This document shows positions 1 to 5,943 of a DNA stretch of 5,943 nucleotides, piece after piece (positions within the stretch are counted from its first letter, which is position 1; each line of letters begins with the position of its first letter). The notes under the pieces were generated by a model. The model searched no databases and was not told the origin of the DNA. It worked only from the letters and a program-made list of their open reading frames with translations. Origin of the DNA: JANPPS01 sp031428635 (GTDB lineage Bacteria; Pseudomonadota; Alphaproteobacteria; Acetobacterales; Acetobacteraceae); assembly GCA_031428635.1 (NCBI GenBank), contig JANPPS010000336.1, forward strand, positions 1 to 5,943, in the 5' to 3' direction. The translations under genes were made by a program, and so were the position numbers.

Positions 1-1
1 C

Positions 2-1420
2 TTGGGCCGGCGGGAGGATCTGCGCGCCGTGCCGTTGATCACGATCGACGGCGCCGATGCACGAGACTTCGATGACGCGGTGTTTGCCGAGGCTACCGGC
101 ACGGGCTGGCGCTTGATTGTGGCCATCGCCGACGTGGCCCATTACGTCCGGCCCGGCACCCCCCTTGACCGTGACGCATACACGCGCGGCAACAGCGTGT
201 ACTTCCCCGATCGCGTCGTGCCGATGCTGCCGGAAGCGCTGAGTAATGGATGGTGTAGCCTGCGCCCGGACGAAGACCGGGGTTGCCTGTTTGTCGAAAT
301 GAACGTCGACGCCAATGGCCGTAAAACAGGCCACCGGTTTGGCCGCGGCCTGATGCGCAGCGTGGCGCGGATGACGTATGAACAAGTGCAGTCGCAGCAC
401 GATGCGGGCGATGACACCGGCCTCGGCGACCTGTACCCCGCGTTCCGGGCGCTACTGGCGGCGCGGCAGGCACGGGGTACGCTAGACCTCGATTTGCCGG
501 AGCGTCAGGTTGTGCTCGTCGAGGGCCGCGTCGATAGCGTGCGCCCCCGCCCGCGCCTAGACAGTCACCGGCTGATCGAGGAGTTCATGGTGTTGGCCAA
601 CGTGGCCGCCGCTGAACAGCTCGAATCACTGCATCAGCCCTGCATGTACCGCGTCCATGCGCCACCGACAGACGACAAGCTGGAGGCGCTGCGCGCCTTT
701 CTCAGCACGCTCGGCATCAGCCTGCCACCCGGCGACGCCATTCATCCGCGCGACCTCGATCGCGTATTGGCGGCCGTGCGTGGGACAGAGCAGGCCCCGG
801 TCGTGAACGACATCATACTACGCAGCCAGAGCCAGGCTGCGTACAGCCCTGATAACCTCGGCCATTTCGGTTTGGCGCTGACCCGGTACGCCCACTTCAC
901 CAGCCCCATCCGCCGCTACGCCGACCTGCTGGTACATCGGGCGCTGGTCGCCGGAATGAAACTGGGCCTGGGTAAGCTCGAGGCTGCCGAAGCCGGCCAG
1001 TTCGTGGACGCGGGCGAGCATATCAGCGCCACCGAACGCCGGGCCGCGCTGGCGGAGCGGGAGGCGGTGGACCGCTACCTGGCCGCCTTCATGGCCGACC
1101 GAGTCGGCGCCAGTTTTGCGGCCCGCGTGAGCGGCGTGCAGCGGTTCGGGCTGTTCGTGACGCTGGACGAAACCGGCGCCAGCGGGCTGGTGCCAATGTC
1201 GGGCATGCCGGACGACTACTGGGTGTATGACGAGCCGACCCAGTCGCTGTCTGGCAGCCGGTCCGGCCGAGTGATCCAGTTGGCGCAGGCCGTCGAGGTT
1301 CGGCTGGTGGAGGCGAGCCCGATCACCGGTGGGCTGATCTTCGGCCTGGCCGGCGGACGCCCGCGCGACGACGCGCCCCGGCCATCGCAGCGTCCACCGC
1401 AGCGGGGCCGGCGACGGTGA
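2..1420 (+). CDS. rnr: Ribonuclease R, 3' part of gene (5' end outside window)
   Basis: RNase R is a processive 3'-to-5' exoribonuclease of the RNase II/RNB family that degrades structured RNA in the cytoplasm. The visible 472 codons hold the RNB catalytic domain from its first active-site motif onward. Counting from the codon at position 2, Asp16, Asp22, Asp24 and Asp25 (TIDGADARDFDD) match the four metal-binding aspartates of the family with the same spacing (0, +6, +8, +9). The motif HFTSPIRRYADLLVHR at about 298-313 carries the conserved catalytic arginine region. An S1 RNA-binding domain follows at about 368-449, then a basic, proline- and arginine-rich tail (450-472). The N-terminal helix-turn-helix and cold-shock domains are missing only because the window starts inside the gene; about 250 or more residues lie upstream. 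The TTG at position 2 is an internal Leu codon, not a start. The stop overlaps the next gene by 4 bases. RNase II is less likely, given the S1-plus-basic-tail ending. Confidence 0.95.
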   Translation: MGRREDLRAVPLITIDGADARDFDDAVFAEATGTGWRLIVAIADVAHYVRPGTPLDRDAYTRGNSVYFPDRVVPMLPEALSNGWCSLRPDEDRGCLFVEMNVDANGRKTGHRFGRGLMRSVARMTYEQVQSQHDAGDDTGLGDLYPAFRALLAARQARGTLDLDLPERQVVLVEGRVDSVRPRPRLDSHRLIEEFMVLANVAAAEQLESLHQPCMYRVHAPPTDDKLEALRAFLSTLGISLPPGDAIHPRDLDRVLAAVRGTEQAPVVNDIILRSQSQAAYSPDNLGHFGLALTRYAHFTSPIRRYADLLVHRALVAGMKLGLGKLEAAEAGQFVDAGEHISATERRAALAEREAVDRYLAAFMADRVGASFAARVSGVQRFGLFVTLDETGASGLVPMSGMPDDYWVYDEPTQSLSGSRSGRVIQLAQAVEVRLVEASPITGGLIFGLAGGRPRDDAPRPSQRPPQRGRRR

Positions 1421-2961
1421 GGATGCTGCTGGTGTTTCTTTTCGTCGCGGTTCCGGCCATGGCACAGCCGGCCCGCACGCCGTTCGAAGTTCGGCTGGCC
1501 GCGTCAGTTTTCTCCCAGGCGTTTGCCTTCATCGCGACCCGCGCGCTGGGGCCGGTCACGCTGCCGGAGTTGGCGCTGTGGGGCCTGGACGGGCTATCGG
1601 CGCTCGACCCGTCGCTGTCAGTGCGAGTCGATCCGGGAACGCTGCGGCTGGTGCAGAGTGGTCGTGACATCTATCAGCGCGGTATCCCGATGCCGCAGGG
1701 CGATCCGGAAAGCGGTGCGGGCGCCGAACGCGCGAGCCTGCTATGGGGCCCGGCGGTGGCGGACGTGATGTCGGCAGCGTGGGACGCGTCCGATGGGGTT
1801 CGCCAGGGCGGCACCCCGGGCGTCATCGCGGCGGGGTTCGATGAAATTGTGACTCACCTCGATCCTTATTCCCGCTACATGGCGCCGGGTGCGGCGGAGC
1901 TGGACCGGGACCGGCGCCTGGGCAACGCGGGCGCCGGTTTGAAGCTGGCCCGGCGCGGCCGGAGCATTGTCGTGGTAAGCGTGAACCAGGCGGGTCCCGC
2001 GGCCGACGCCGGCATAGCAACCGGGGACCGTTTACTGGCCGTCGATGACGAGCCGGTAGATGGACTGGACCTCACGACCATCATGGCCATGATCGCGGGT
2101 GTCGAGGGCACGGACGTGAGCCTCACCGTCCGCGGCCGCAATGGTGCGATCCGCACGGTCGAAGCCGAACGCGCTATGGTTCCGCCCGAGACGGTGTTTG
2201 CCGAGCGCCGCCGGGACCTGCTGCTAATCCGGATCGAGGGATTCAGCGCCGATACCGATCAGCGGTTGCGGCAGGAGCTGGCGCGCTCCGTCGACAGTAG
2301 GGCCCGGCCGCGGGGTATTGTCATCGACCTGCGCGGCAATCGTGGCGGGCTGCTGCGTCAGGCTGTGGCTACGACCGAGCTGCTGCAGGGGGCCGGAGTG
2401 ATCGCGACGACGGACGGCCGCAACCCCGCCGCGCACCACGATTTCCAGGGCACGGGGGCCGACGGTACGGACGGGCTTCCGATCGCGGTCCTGGTCGATG
2501 GTCGTTCGGCGAGTGCCGCGGAGATCATGGCGGCTGCATTGGCCGATAATGGCCGGGCGGTGGTGATCGGCAGCGGGACTCTCGGCAAGGGGCTCGTTCA
2601 GACCATCGCCAACCTGCCCGATGGTGGTGAGCTATTTGTCACGTGGTCGCGCGTACTGGCGCCGCTGGGGTGGCCGATACAGGGGCTAGGTGTGCTGCCG
2701 CAGGTGTGTACGAGCCTGGGTGCTGGCGATCTGGCGCAGCAGATGCGGGCGCTGGCCCGGGGGCAATCGCGGATGGGTCCGGCGCTGGCACAGCATCGCG
2801 CTGCCCGCGCACCGCTGCCGCCGGCCACGATATTAAGCTTGCGTGAGGCCTGCCCCGCCGCCGACGGGCCGGACGCGCGCAACGATTTCGACCTCGCCAC
2901 CGCGCACACCGTGTTGGCCAACCCGCGTATGTTCGAAGCAGCGCTGGTTCCGGCGCGGTAG
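1417..2961 (+). CDS. S41 family C-terminal processing peptidase with PDZ domain, secreted
   Basis: This is a CtpA/Prc-type serine protease that should act in the periplasm, where family members trim or degrade proteins from their C-termini. Residues 1-16 form a signal peptide (short charged start, hydrophobic core, AMA cleavage site before Gln17). A helical N-terminal region leads to the family motif HLDPYSRYM at 147-155. A PDZ domain spans about 170-250, and the S41 core about 260-430. Ser366 (in SASAAE) and Lys391 (in LGKG) are 25 residues apart, as in E. coli Prc and algal CtpA, and Glu369 sits at Ser+3, so the active site looks intact. The mature protein has only two cysteines, Cys431 and Cys479, both near the C-terminus. 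The GTG start at 1417 overlaps the rnr stop (GTGA), which suggests translational coupling; ATG at 1423 is an alternative that still leaves a signal peptide. The natural substrate cannot be read from the sequence. Confidence 0.92.
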   Translation: MRMLLVFLFVAVPAMAQPARTPFEVRLAASVFSQAFAFIATRALGPVTLPELALWGLDGLSALDPSLSVRVDPGTLRLVQSGRDIYQRGIPMPQGDPESGAGAERASLLWGPAVADVMSAAWDASDGVRQGGTPGVIAAGFDEIVTHLDPYSRYMAPGAAELDRDRRLGNAGAGLKLARRGRSIVVVSVNQAGPAADAGIATGDRLLAVDDEPVDGLDLTTIMAMIAGVEGTDVSLTVRGRNGAIRTVEAERAMVPPETVFAERRRDLLLIRIEGFSADTDQRLRQELARSVDSRARPRGIVIDLRGNRGGLLRQAVATTELLQGAGVIATTDGRNPAAHHDFQGTGADGTDGLPIAVLVDGRSASAAEIMAAALADNGRAVVIGSGTLGKGLVQTIANLPDGGELFVTWSRVLAPLGWPIQGLGVLPQVCTSLGAGDLAQQMRALARGQSRMGPALAQHRAARAPLPPATILSLREACPAADGPDARNDFDLATAHTVLANPRMFEAALVPAR

Positions 2962-2965
2962 CCGA

Positions 2966-2995
2966 TTGACTTTTGGGCCCCCGTCGGGGCATGTC
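2966..2995 (+). promoter_or_regulatory. Probable promoter for rpmG
   Basis: TTGACT at 2966-2971 matches a sigma-70 -35 box and lies 5 bases after the stop of the S41 gene. At 17-18 bp spacing the -10 would be GCATGT or CATGTC (2989-2995), both weak matches. Between the two boxes lies a short CCCC-GTC-GGGG inverted repeat (2979-2989). A start site near 3000 would give rpmG a leader of roughly 25 nt. The -35 box is convincing and the -10 box is not, so the assignment rests mainly on position and the -35 match. Confidence 0.5.
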
Positions 2996-3014
2996 TACCG
3001 CCTCATCGCGACCC

Positions 3015-3019
3015 GAGGG
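3015..3019 (+). promoter_or_regulatory. Ribosome binding site of rpmG
   Basis: GAGGG, 8 bases before the ATG at 3028, is the clearest Shine-Dalgarno sequence in the window. It fixes the start of this short gene and fits the high translation expected for a ribosomal protein. Confidence 0.75.
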
Positions 3020-3027
3020 TTTAGACC

Positions 3028-3195
3028 ATGGCTAAAAGCAATACCGTGCAGATCCGGCTCGTTTCCACCGCCGACACCGGCTATTTTTATGTGACGAAAA
3101 AGAATGCGCGCACCACTACCGGCAAGTTGGAACTGAAGAAGTACGACCCGGTTGCGCGTAAGCACGTGCCGTTCAAGGAAGCCAAGATTAAGTAG
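3028..3195 (+). CDS. rpmG: 50S ribosomal protein bL33
   Basis: This encodes a 55-residue, strongly basic protein, the usual length for bL33 of the large ribosomal subunit. The order of motifs fits the family: an IRLVSTADTGYFYVTKKN stretch (residues 9-26), then LELKKYDPVARKHVPFKEAKIK at the C-terminus. It contains no cysteine, so it is the zinc-independent (C-minus) form of bL33. The start is supported by GAGGG 8 bases upstream and by the family's MAK N-terminus. It has its own likely promoter at about 2966-2995, so it need not be transcribed with rnr and the peptidase. A compound inverted repeat begins 6 bases after its stop. I see nothing broken or unusual in the protein. Confidence 0.96.
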   Translation: MAKSNTVQIRLVSTADTGYFYVTKKNARTTTGKLELKKYDPVARKHVPFKEAKIK

Positions 3196-3201
3196 TCGCC
3201 T

Positions 3202-3253
3202 TCACATCTCGCTAAGGCCTGCGTCATAGAAAGAGACGCAGCAGCTGATGTGA
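3202..3253 (+). promoter_or_regulatory. Compound inverted repeat (52-nt hairpin) before the EAL gene
   Basis: Two perfect 7-bp arm pairs are nested: TCACATC (3202-3208) with GATGTGA (3247-3253), and CTGCGTC (3219-3225) with GACGCAG (3235-3241) around a 9-nt loop. A further GCT/AGC pairing (3211-3213 with 3243-3245) can bridge the internal loop. The structure fills nearly the whole gap between rpmG and the EAL gene and ends one base before the ATG at 3255. The outer 3' arm overlaps GTGAG (3250-3254), the best Shine-Dalgarno-like sequence for the alternative ATG at 3261. No T run follows, so it is a poor intrinsic terminator. A role in translational control, in RNA 3'-end stability of rpmG, or as an operator is inference. 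Confidence 0.6.
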
Positions 3254-3254
3254 G

Positions 3255-4091
3255 ATGGACATGGATGATCCGGCGGTTTTTCCAAGCGACGCGCTCCCCA
3301 CTCTGACCACCCGGGCCGCGGCGGCTGAACGCCGTCGCCTCGATCGTGAGTTCCAGCGGGCCGTCGCGACCGAACAGTTGGAGATCGCATACCAGCCCCG
3401 GATCGACCTCGGCACCGGCCAGGTCATGGGGTACGAGGCGCTGATCCGCTGGCCCGTCAGGCGTCGTGGTGTGGTAATGCCGGACGCCATCCTGCCGTTG
3501 GCAGAGCGAACCAAGCTGTCTGAAACCTTGGGCGGCTGGGTGCTGAGCCGCGCGTGCCAGGCTGCTGCAGGTTGGGCCGGGCCGTCCGTGTGCGTGAACG
3601 TATCCGGTCGGCAGGTGCGGTCCGCCGTGATCCTCGCACAAGTGAGCGCAGCGCTCGTGAACTCCGGCCTGGCACCTGACCGGCTTGAGCTTGAAATGAC
3701 CGAGGACACGCTGCTTGCCGGCGGAATCGACACGCTCATCATCCTGTCCGGTTTGCGAGATTTGGGCGTGGGCCTGTTGCTCGACAATTTCGGGACCGGG
3801 TTCGGCAATTTGGTCGCACTTCGCCGCCTGCCGCTCACGGCCATCGCGATCGACCGCTCATTGGTCCGTGATCTGCCGGACCAGCCAGAGGCGGTGGCGA
3901 TCACCCAGGCCATGATCCAAACCGGTCACGCCATGGACCTCATGGTCGTGGCCGAGGGGATCGAGACCGAGGCGCAGCGGGCGGTGCTAGCCGGCATGGG
4001 CTGCGACGCCGGTCAGGGCTTCCTGTTTGGCCAGCCCGCCCTGACCGTGCCCGATTTGGCCACGCCCGATTTAGGTCGTCACGCGGCGTAA
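3255..4091 (+). CDS. Stand-alone EAL-domain protein, probably degenerate c-di-GMP phosphodiesterase
   Basis: This 278-aa protein is essentially one EAL domain (about 30-262) with a short N-terminal helix, and no GGDEF, PAS, receiver or membrane segment. EAL domains hydrolyse cyclic di-GMP to pGpG. Conserved positions present are Glu61 (YEALIRW), Asn115, Glu147, Glu150, Asp177, Glu234 (VVAEGIET) and Gln254. Aligned by spacing with the characterised EAL protein RocR, two key positions differ: Asn178 replaces the second metal-binding Asp of DDFGTG, and Ala198 replaces the conserved catalytic Lys of the KIDRSF-type motif. This points to a weak or inactive enzyme that may bind c-di-GMP or a protein partner, as known degenerate EAL proteins do. 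The C-terminal tail holds a small PDLAT/PDLGR duplication. ATG 3255 follows a hairpin; ATG 3261, with GTGAG 6 bases upstream, is an equally good start. The domain is certain; the loss of activity is inferred. Confidence 0.93.
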   Translation: MDMDDPAVFPSDALPTLTTRAAAAERRRLDREFQRAVATEQLEIAYQPRIDLGTGQVMGYEALIRWPVRRRGVVMPDAILPLAERTKLSETLGGWVLSRACQAAAGWAGPSVCVNVSGRQVRSAVILAQVSAALVNSGLAPDRLELEMTEDTLLAGGIDTLIILSGLRDLGVGLLLDNFGTGFGNLVALRRLPLTAIAIDRSLVRDLPDQPEAVAITQAMIQTGHAMDLMVVAEGIETEAQRAVLAGMGCDAGQGFLFGQPALTVPDLATPDLGRHAA

Positions 4092-4132
4092 ATCGGCTTG
4101 CGGCGCAGCTCAAACGGCGCGACCAATCGGTT

Positions 4133-4369
4133 ATGGACCTGATCGAAACCCGCATCCTAGAACTCGTCGCCGCGCGCGGCCCGGCAAAGTCAATTTGCCC
4201 GTCGGAGGCTGTACGCGACACCGGCCCCGGTTGGCAGGCAAAACTGCCCGCCGTACGCCAGGCCGCGATCCGCCTGGCACTGGCCGGCCAGATCGAGATC
4301 ACCCGGCACGGCAAGCCGATCGACCCGCTGACGGTCAAGGGCGTCATACGGCTGCGGGCACGCGCCTAG
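4133..4369 (+). CDS. DUF3253 family small protein, function unknown
   Basis: This is a 78-aa protein that I recognise as DUF3253 by its KSICPSE motif (residues 19-25), Trp34, the LPAVRQAAIRLALAGQIEIT stretch (38-57), GKPIDP (60-65) and an ending in IRLRARA. The pattern of helix, helix with conserved Ala/Arg, then a beta hairpin suggests a small winged-helix-like fold, but no DNA-binding or other function is established to my knowledge. The 41-base gap after the EAL stop (4092-4132) shows no convincing promoter or terminator, and the start has only a weak Shine-Dalgarno sequence, so it is probably read from the upstream transcript. Its TAG stop is followed at once by the ATG of the ABC transporter in the same reading frame, which suggests termination-reinitiation. 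Family membership is fairly sure; the role is unknown. Confidence 0.85.
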   Translation: MDLIETRILELVAARGPAKSICPSEAVRDTGPGWQAKLPAVRQAAIRLALAGQIEITRHGKPIDPLTVKGVIRLRARA

Positions 4370-5943
4370 ATGCGTGGTGCCGTGCTACGGGACGCCTGGC
4401 GCCTCGCGGTCCCGTTTTTCCGATCCGAGGAGCGATGGGTCGCGCGCCTGCTACTAGCCAGCGTCATCGGCCTCAGCCTGCTCAGCGTGGCTATCGACGT
4501 ACTGCTGAATAGCTGGCGTGGCGCGTTCTACGACTCGCTACAGGCACGCGACCTGGGCGCATTCGTCAACCTGTTGCTGACCTGGACCGTGTCGGACACT
4601 GGCGGGTTCATGCCGGGGTTCGTCGCCATCGTCTGCGTTGCGTTACCCGCGAGCGTGCTGCAAGTCTATCTGCAACGGCTGCTCGACATCCGCTGGCGCC
4701 GCTGGATGACGGCGCGCTTCACCACGGCCTGGCTCTCGGACCGCGCCTACTACACGCTCAGTCTGGCGAGCGTCGTGGATCAGGAAGTCGGCACCGACAA
4801 CCCCGATCAGCGTATCGCCGAGGACGTTCGCGACTACGTCAACACCGCGCTCAATCTCGGCATCAGCTTTCTGGCGACCGTTGTGAGCTTTATCAGTTTC
4901 GCCGGTATTTTATGGGCGCTGTCCGGCAACATCACCGTTTTGGGCTTGGCCATACCCGGCTACATGCTGTGGCTGGCGCTGCTATACGCGGGCGTCGGCA
5001 GTTGGCTGACCCAGCGGATCGGCCGCGCGCTGATCCCGCTCAACGTTCGCCAACAGCGCGCAGAGGCCGATTTCCGCTACGGCCTGGTTCGCCTGCGGGA
5101 CAATACCGAGGGCGTAGCCCTGTCCGGCGGTGAAGCGACCGAGGAGGAGGCGTCGAACGCCCGGTTTCAGGCGATTCGCACCAACTGGGTGGCACTGGCC
5201 CGGCGTAAGTTGAAACTCGCTTTGTTCACCAACGGTTTTGCCCAGGCGGCAGCCATTTTCCCTTTTGTCATCGCGGCACCGCGCTACTTTGCCGGCGCGA
5301 TCCAGCTCGGTGACCTGATGCGCACGGTTGGCGCGTTTGCCAGCGTGAACGAGTCACTGAGCTGGTTCATTTCGTCCTACACCAGCCTGGCGGAGTGGCG
5401 GTCGCAGGTTGTACGGCTGACCACGTTTCAGGCGGCGATCGTGGCAGCCCAGGCGGTGCACGGGCCGGTGCCGGTAACTGGCGATGTCGCCGGGCTGCAG
5501 GACGTGACGATCCGGCTACCGGATGGGACGGTGTTGTTGGACCACGCGACGCTCACGATCCGGCCAGGTCAGTCGACGATCGTCACGGGCCGGTCCGGCA
5601 GCGGTAAGTCCACGCTGTTCCGCGTCCTGGCCGGCATCTGGCCGTTCGGCACTGGGACCGTCGAGCAGCCGCCCGGCCGCGTGCTGTTCCTGCCGCAAAA
5701 GCCCTACGTGCCGCCGGGAACGCTGCGTCAGGTTGTGTGCTATCCAGCGCCGTCGGCCGCCGGCCCGGCCATCCACGACGCGCTCACGATCGCGGGGCTC
5801 GCGCAGCTCATCCCCGCCCTCGACGAGGACGCGCCGTGGCAGCAGCGCCTGTCGGGCGGGGAACTGCAACGGCTCGCAATCGCGCGGGCACTGCTGGCGC
5901 GGCCAGACTGGCTATTTCTGGACGAAGCGACATCCAGCCTCGA
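4370..5943 (+). CDS. SbmA/BacA-like ABC transporter with fused ATPase (YddA/Rv1819c type), 3' end outside window
   Basis: An open frame of 524 codons runs without a stop to the window edge. The N-terminal half is an ABC_membrane_2 (SbmA/BacA-like) domain with likely membrane helices near 24-46, 80-100, 160-185, 188-212, 282-304 and 317-340. It carries the family signatures RGAFYDSLQ (50-58), TDNPDQRIAEDVR (142-154) and FRYGLVRLRDNTE (235-247). The C-terminal half is a nucleotide-binding domain: Walker A GRSGSGKST (407-415), Q-loop Gln443 (LPQKPY), signature LSGGE (494-498) and Walker B WLFLDE (514-519), then the start of the D-loop. The H-loop and about 40-70 residues lie beyond the window. 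Relatives in this family move peptides, cobalamin or other hydrophilic molecules across the inner membrane; the substrate here cannot be told. The ATG directly after the DUF3253 stop is the best start, because the residues after it (DAWRLAVPFFRSEERW) already match the family. Confidence 0.93.
   Translation, partial: MRGAVLRDAWRLAVPFFRSEERWVARLLLASVIGLSLLSVAIDVLLNSWRGAFYDSLQARDLGAFVNLLLTWTVSDTGGFMPGFVAIVCVALPASVLQVYLQRLLDIRWRRWMTARFTTAWLSDRAYYTLSLASVVDQEVGTDNPDQRIAEDVRDYVNTALNLGISFLATVVSFISFAGILWALSGNITVLGLAIPGYMLWLALLYAGVGSWLTQRIGRALIPLNVRQQRAEADFRYGLVRLRDNTEGVALSGGEATEEEASNARFQAIRTNWVALARRKLKLALFTNGFAQAAAIFPFVIAAPRYFAGAIQLGDLMRTVGAFASVNESLSWFISSYTSLAEWRSQVVRLTTFQAAIVAAQAVHGPVPVTGDVAGLQDVTIRLPDGTVLLDHATLTIRPGQSTIVTGRSGSGKSTLFRVLAGIWPFGTGTVEQPPGRVLFLPQKPYVPPGTLRQVVCYPAPSAAGPAIHDALTIAGLAQLIPALDEDAPWQQRLSGGELQRLAIARALLARPDWLFLDEATSSL
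4387..4419 (+). terminator. Terminator-like stem with T run inside the start of the ABC gene
   Basis: ACGGGAC (4387-4393) pairs perfectly with GTCCCGT (4409-4415) across a 15-nt loop, and the sequence continues as five T in a row (4415-4419). This has the form of an intrinsic terminator, 18 bases after the DUF3253 stop. It lies within codons 6-17 of the ABC gene, where the T run encodes Phe-Phe. Ribosomes translating the ABC gene would disrupt it, so it could act as an attenuator, or it may be a coincidence of codons. The loop is long and the T run short. Confidence 0.3.

Noticed and set aside
818..1465. Long reverse-strand open frame (215 codons) opposite the RNase R gene
   Set aside because: It lies opposite a clearly conserved RNB/S1 coding region, resembles no family I recognise, and is expected in GC-rich DNA where stop codons are rare on both strands.
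2979..2989. CCCC-GTC-GGGG hairpin as a terminator for the S41 gene
   Set aside because: The stem is only 4 bp with no T run after it, and it lies in the spacer of the likely rpmG promoter.
3083..3105. TTTTT...AAAAA inverted repeat inside rpmG
   Set aside because: The arms are weak A/T pairs within conserved bL33 codons and have no GC stem, so this is not a credible terminator or regulatory structure.
3087..3913. Reverse-strand open frames (184 and 229 codons) opposite rpmG and the EAL gene
   Set aside because: They overlap each other and two confidently identified forward genes, and their translations are low-complexity Arg/Ser/Pro-rich sequence without motifs.
4049..4072. Short direct repeat GCCCGATTT with 15-base period at the end of the EAL gene
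   Set aside because: There are only two copies in a non-conserved C-terminal tail; it reads as a small in-frame duplication, not a mobile-element or regulatory repeat.
4195..4512. Forward open frame of 105 codons across the DUF3253/ABC junction
   Set aside because: It is out of frame with two recognisable protein families covering the same bases, and its translation is Arg/Pro-rich with no domain.

Overview
The window reads as a GC-rich chromosomal segment from an alphaproteobacterium. The bL33 sequence, the DUF3253 gene and the gene order (RNase R, S41 peptidase, rpmG) suggest a Rhodospirillales/Acetobacteraceae-like lineage. That placement is inferred from recalled family resemblance, not from a search. 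All six genes are on the + strand and closely packed. No RNA gene, insertion sequence, CRISPR array or origin is visible, and no stretch over 70 bases lies outside a gene.

Left part (1-2961): the 3' two thirds of an RNase R gene (rnr), cut by the window edge, overlaps by 4 bases (GTGA) with a secreted S41 C-terminal processing peptidase that has a PDZ domain and an intact Ser/Lys dyad. Middle (2962-3195): a short intergenic region with a TTGACT -35-like box and a good ribosome binding site leads into the small gene for ribosomal protein bL33 (rpmG, 55 aa). Right part (3196-5943): a compound inverted repeat abuts a stand-alone EAL-domain gene. It is followed by a 78-aa DUF3253 protein and, directly after that stop codon and in the same frame, a fused membrane-ATPase ABC transporter of the SbmA/BacA-like (YddA/Rv1819c) type that runs off the right edge.

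The left part is RNA and protein quality control plus translation, which is ordinary core-genome content. The right part is less ordinary. The EAL protein keeps most c-di-GMP-binding residues but has Asn for the second Asp of DDFGTG and Ala for the conserved catalytic Lys, so it is probably a degenerate EAL domain acting as a sensor or protein partner. Its start region lies against a 52-nt hairpin that could control its translation. The DUF3253/ABC junction has an in-frame TAG-ATG and, just inside the ABC gene, a stem followed by five T that resembles an attenuator. I see no clear new multi-gene system; the leads are the degenerate EAL protein and the two RNA-level control candidates.
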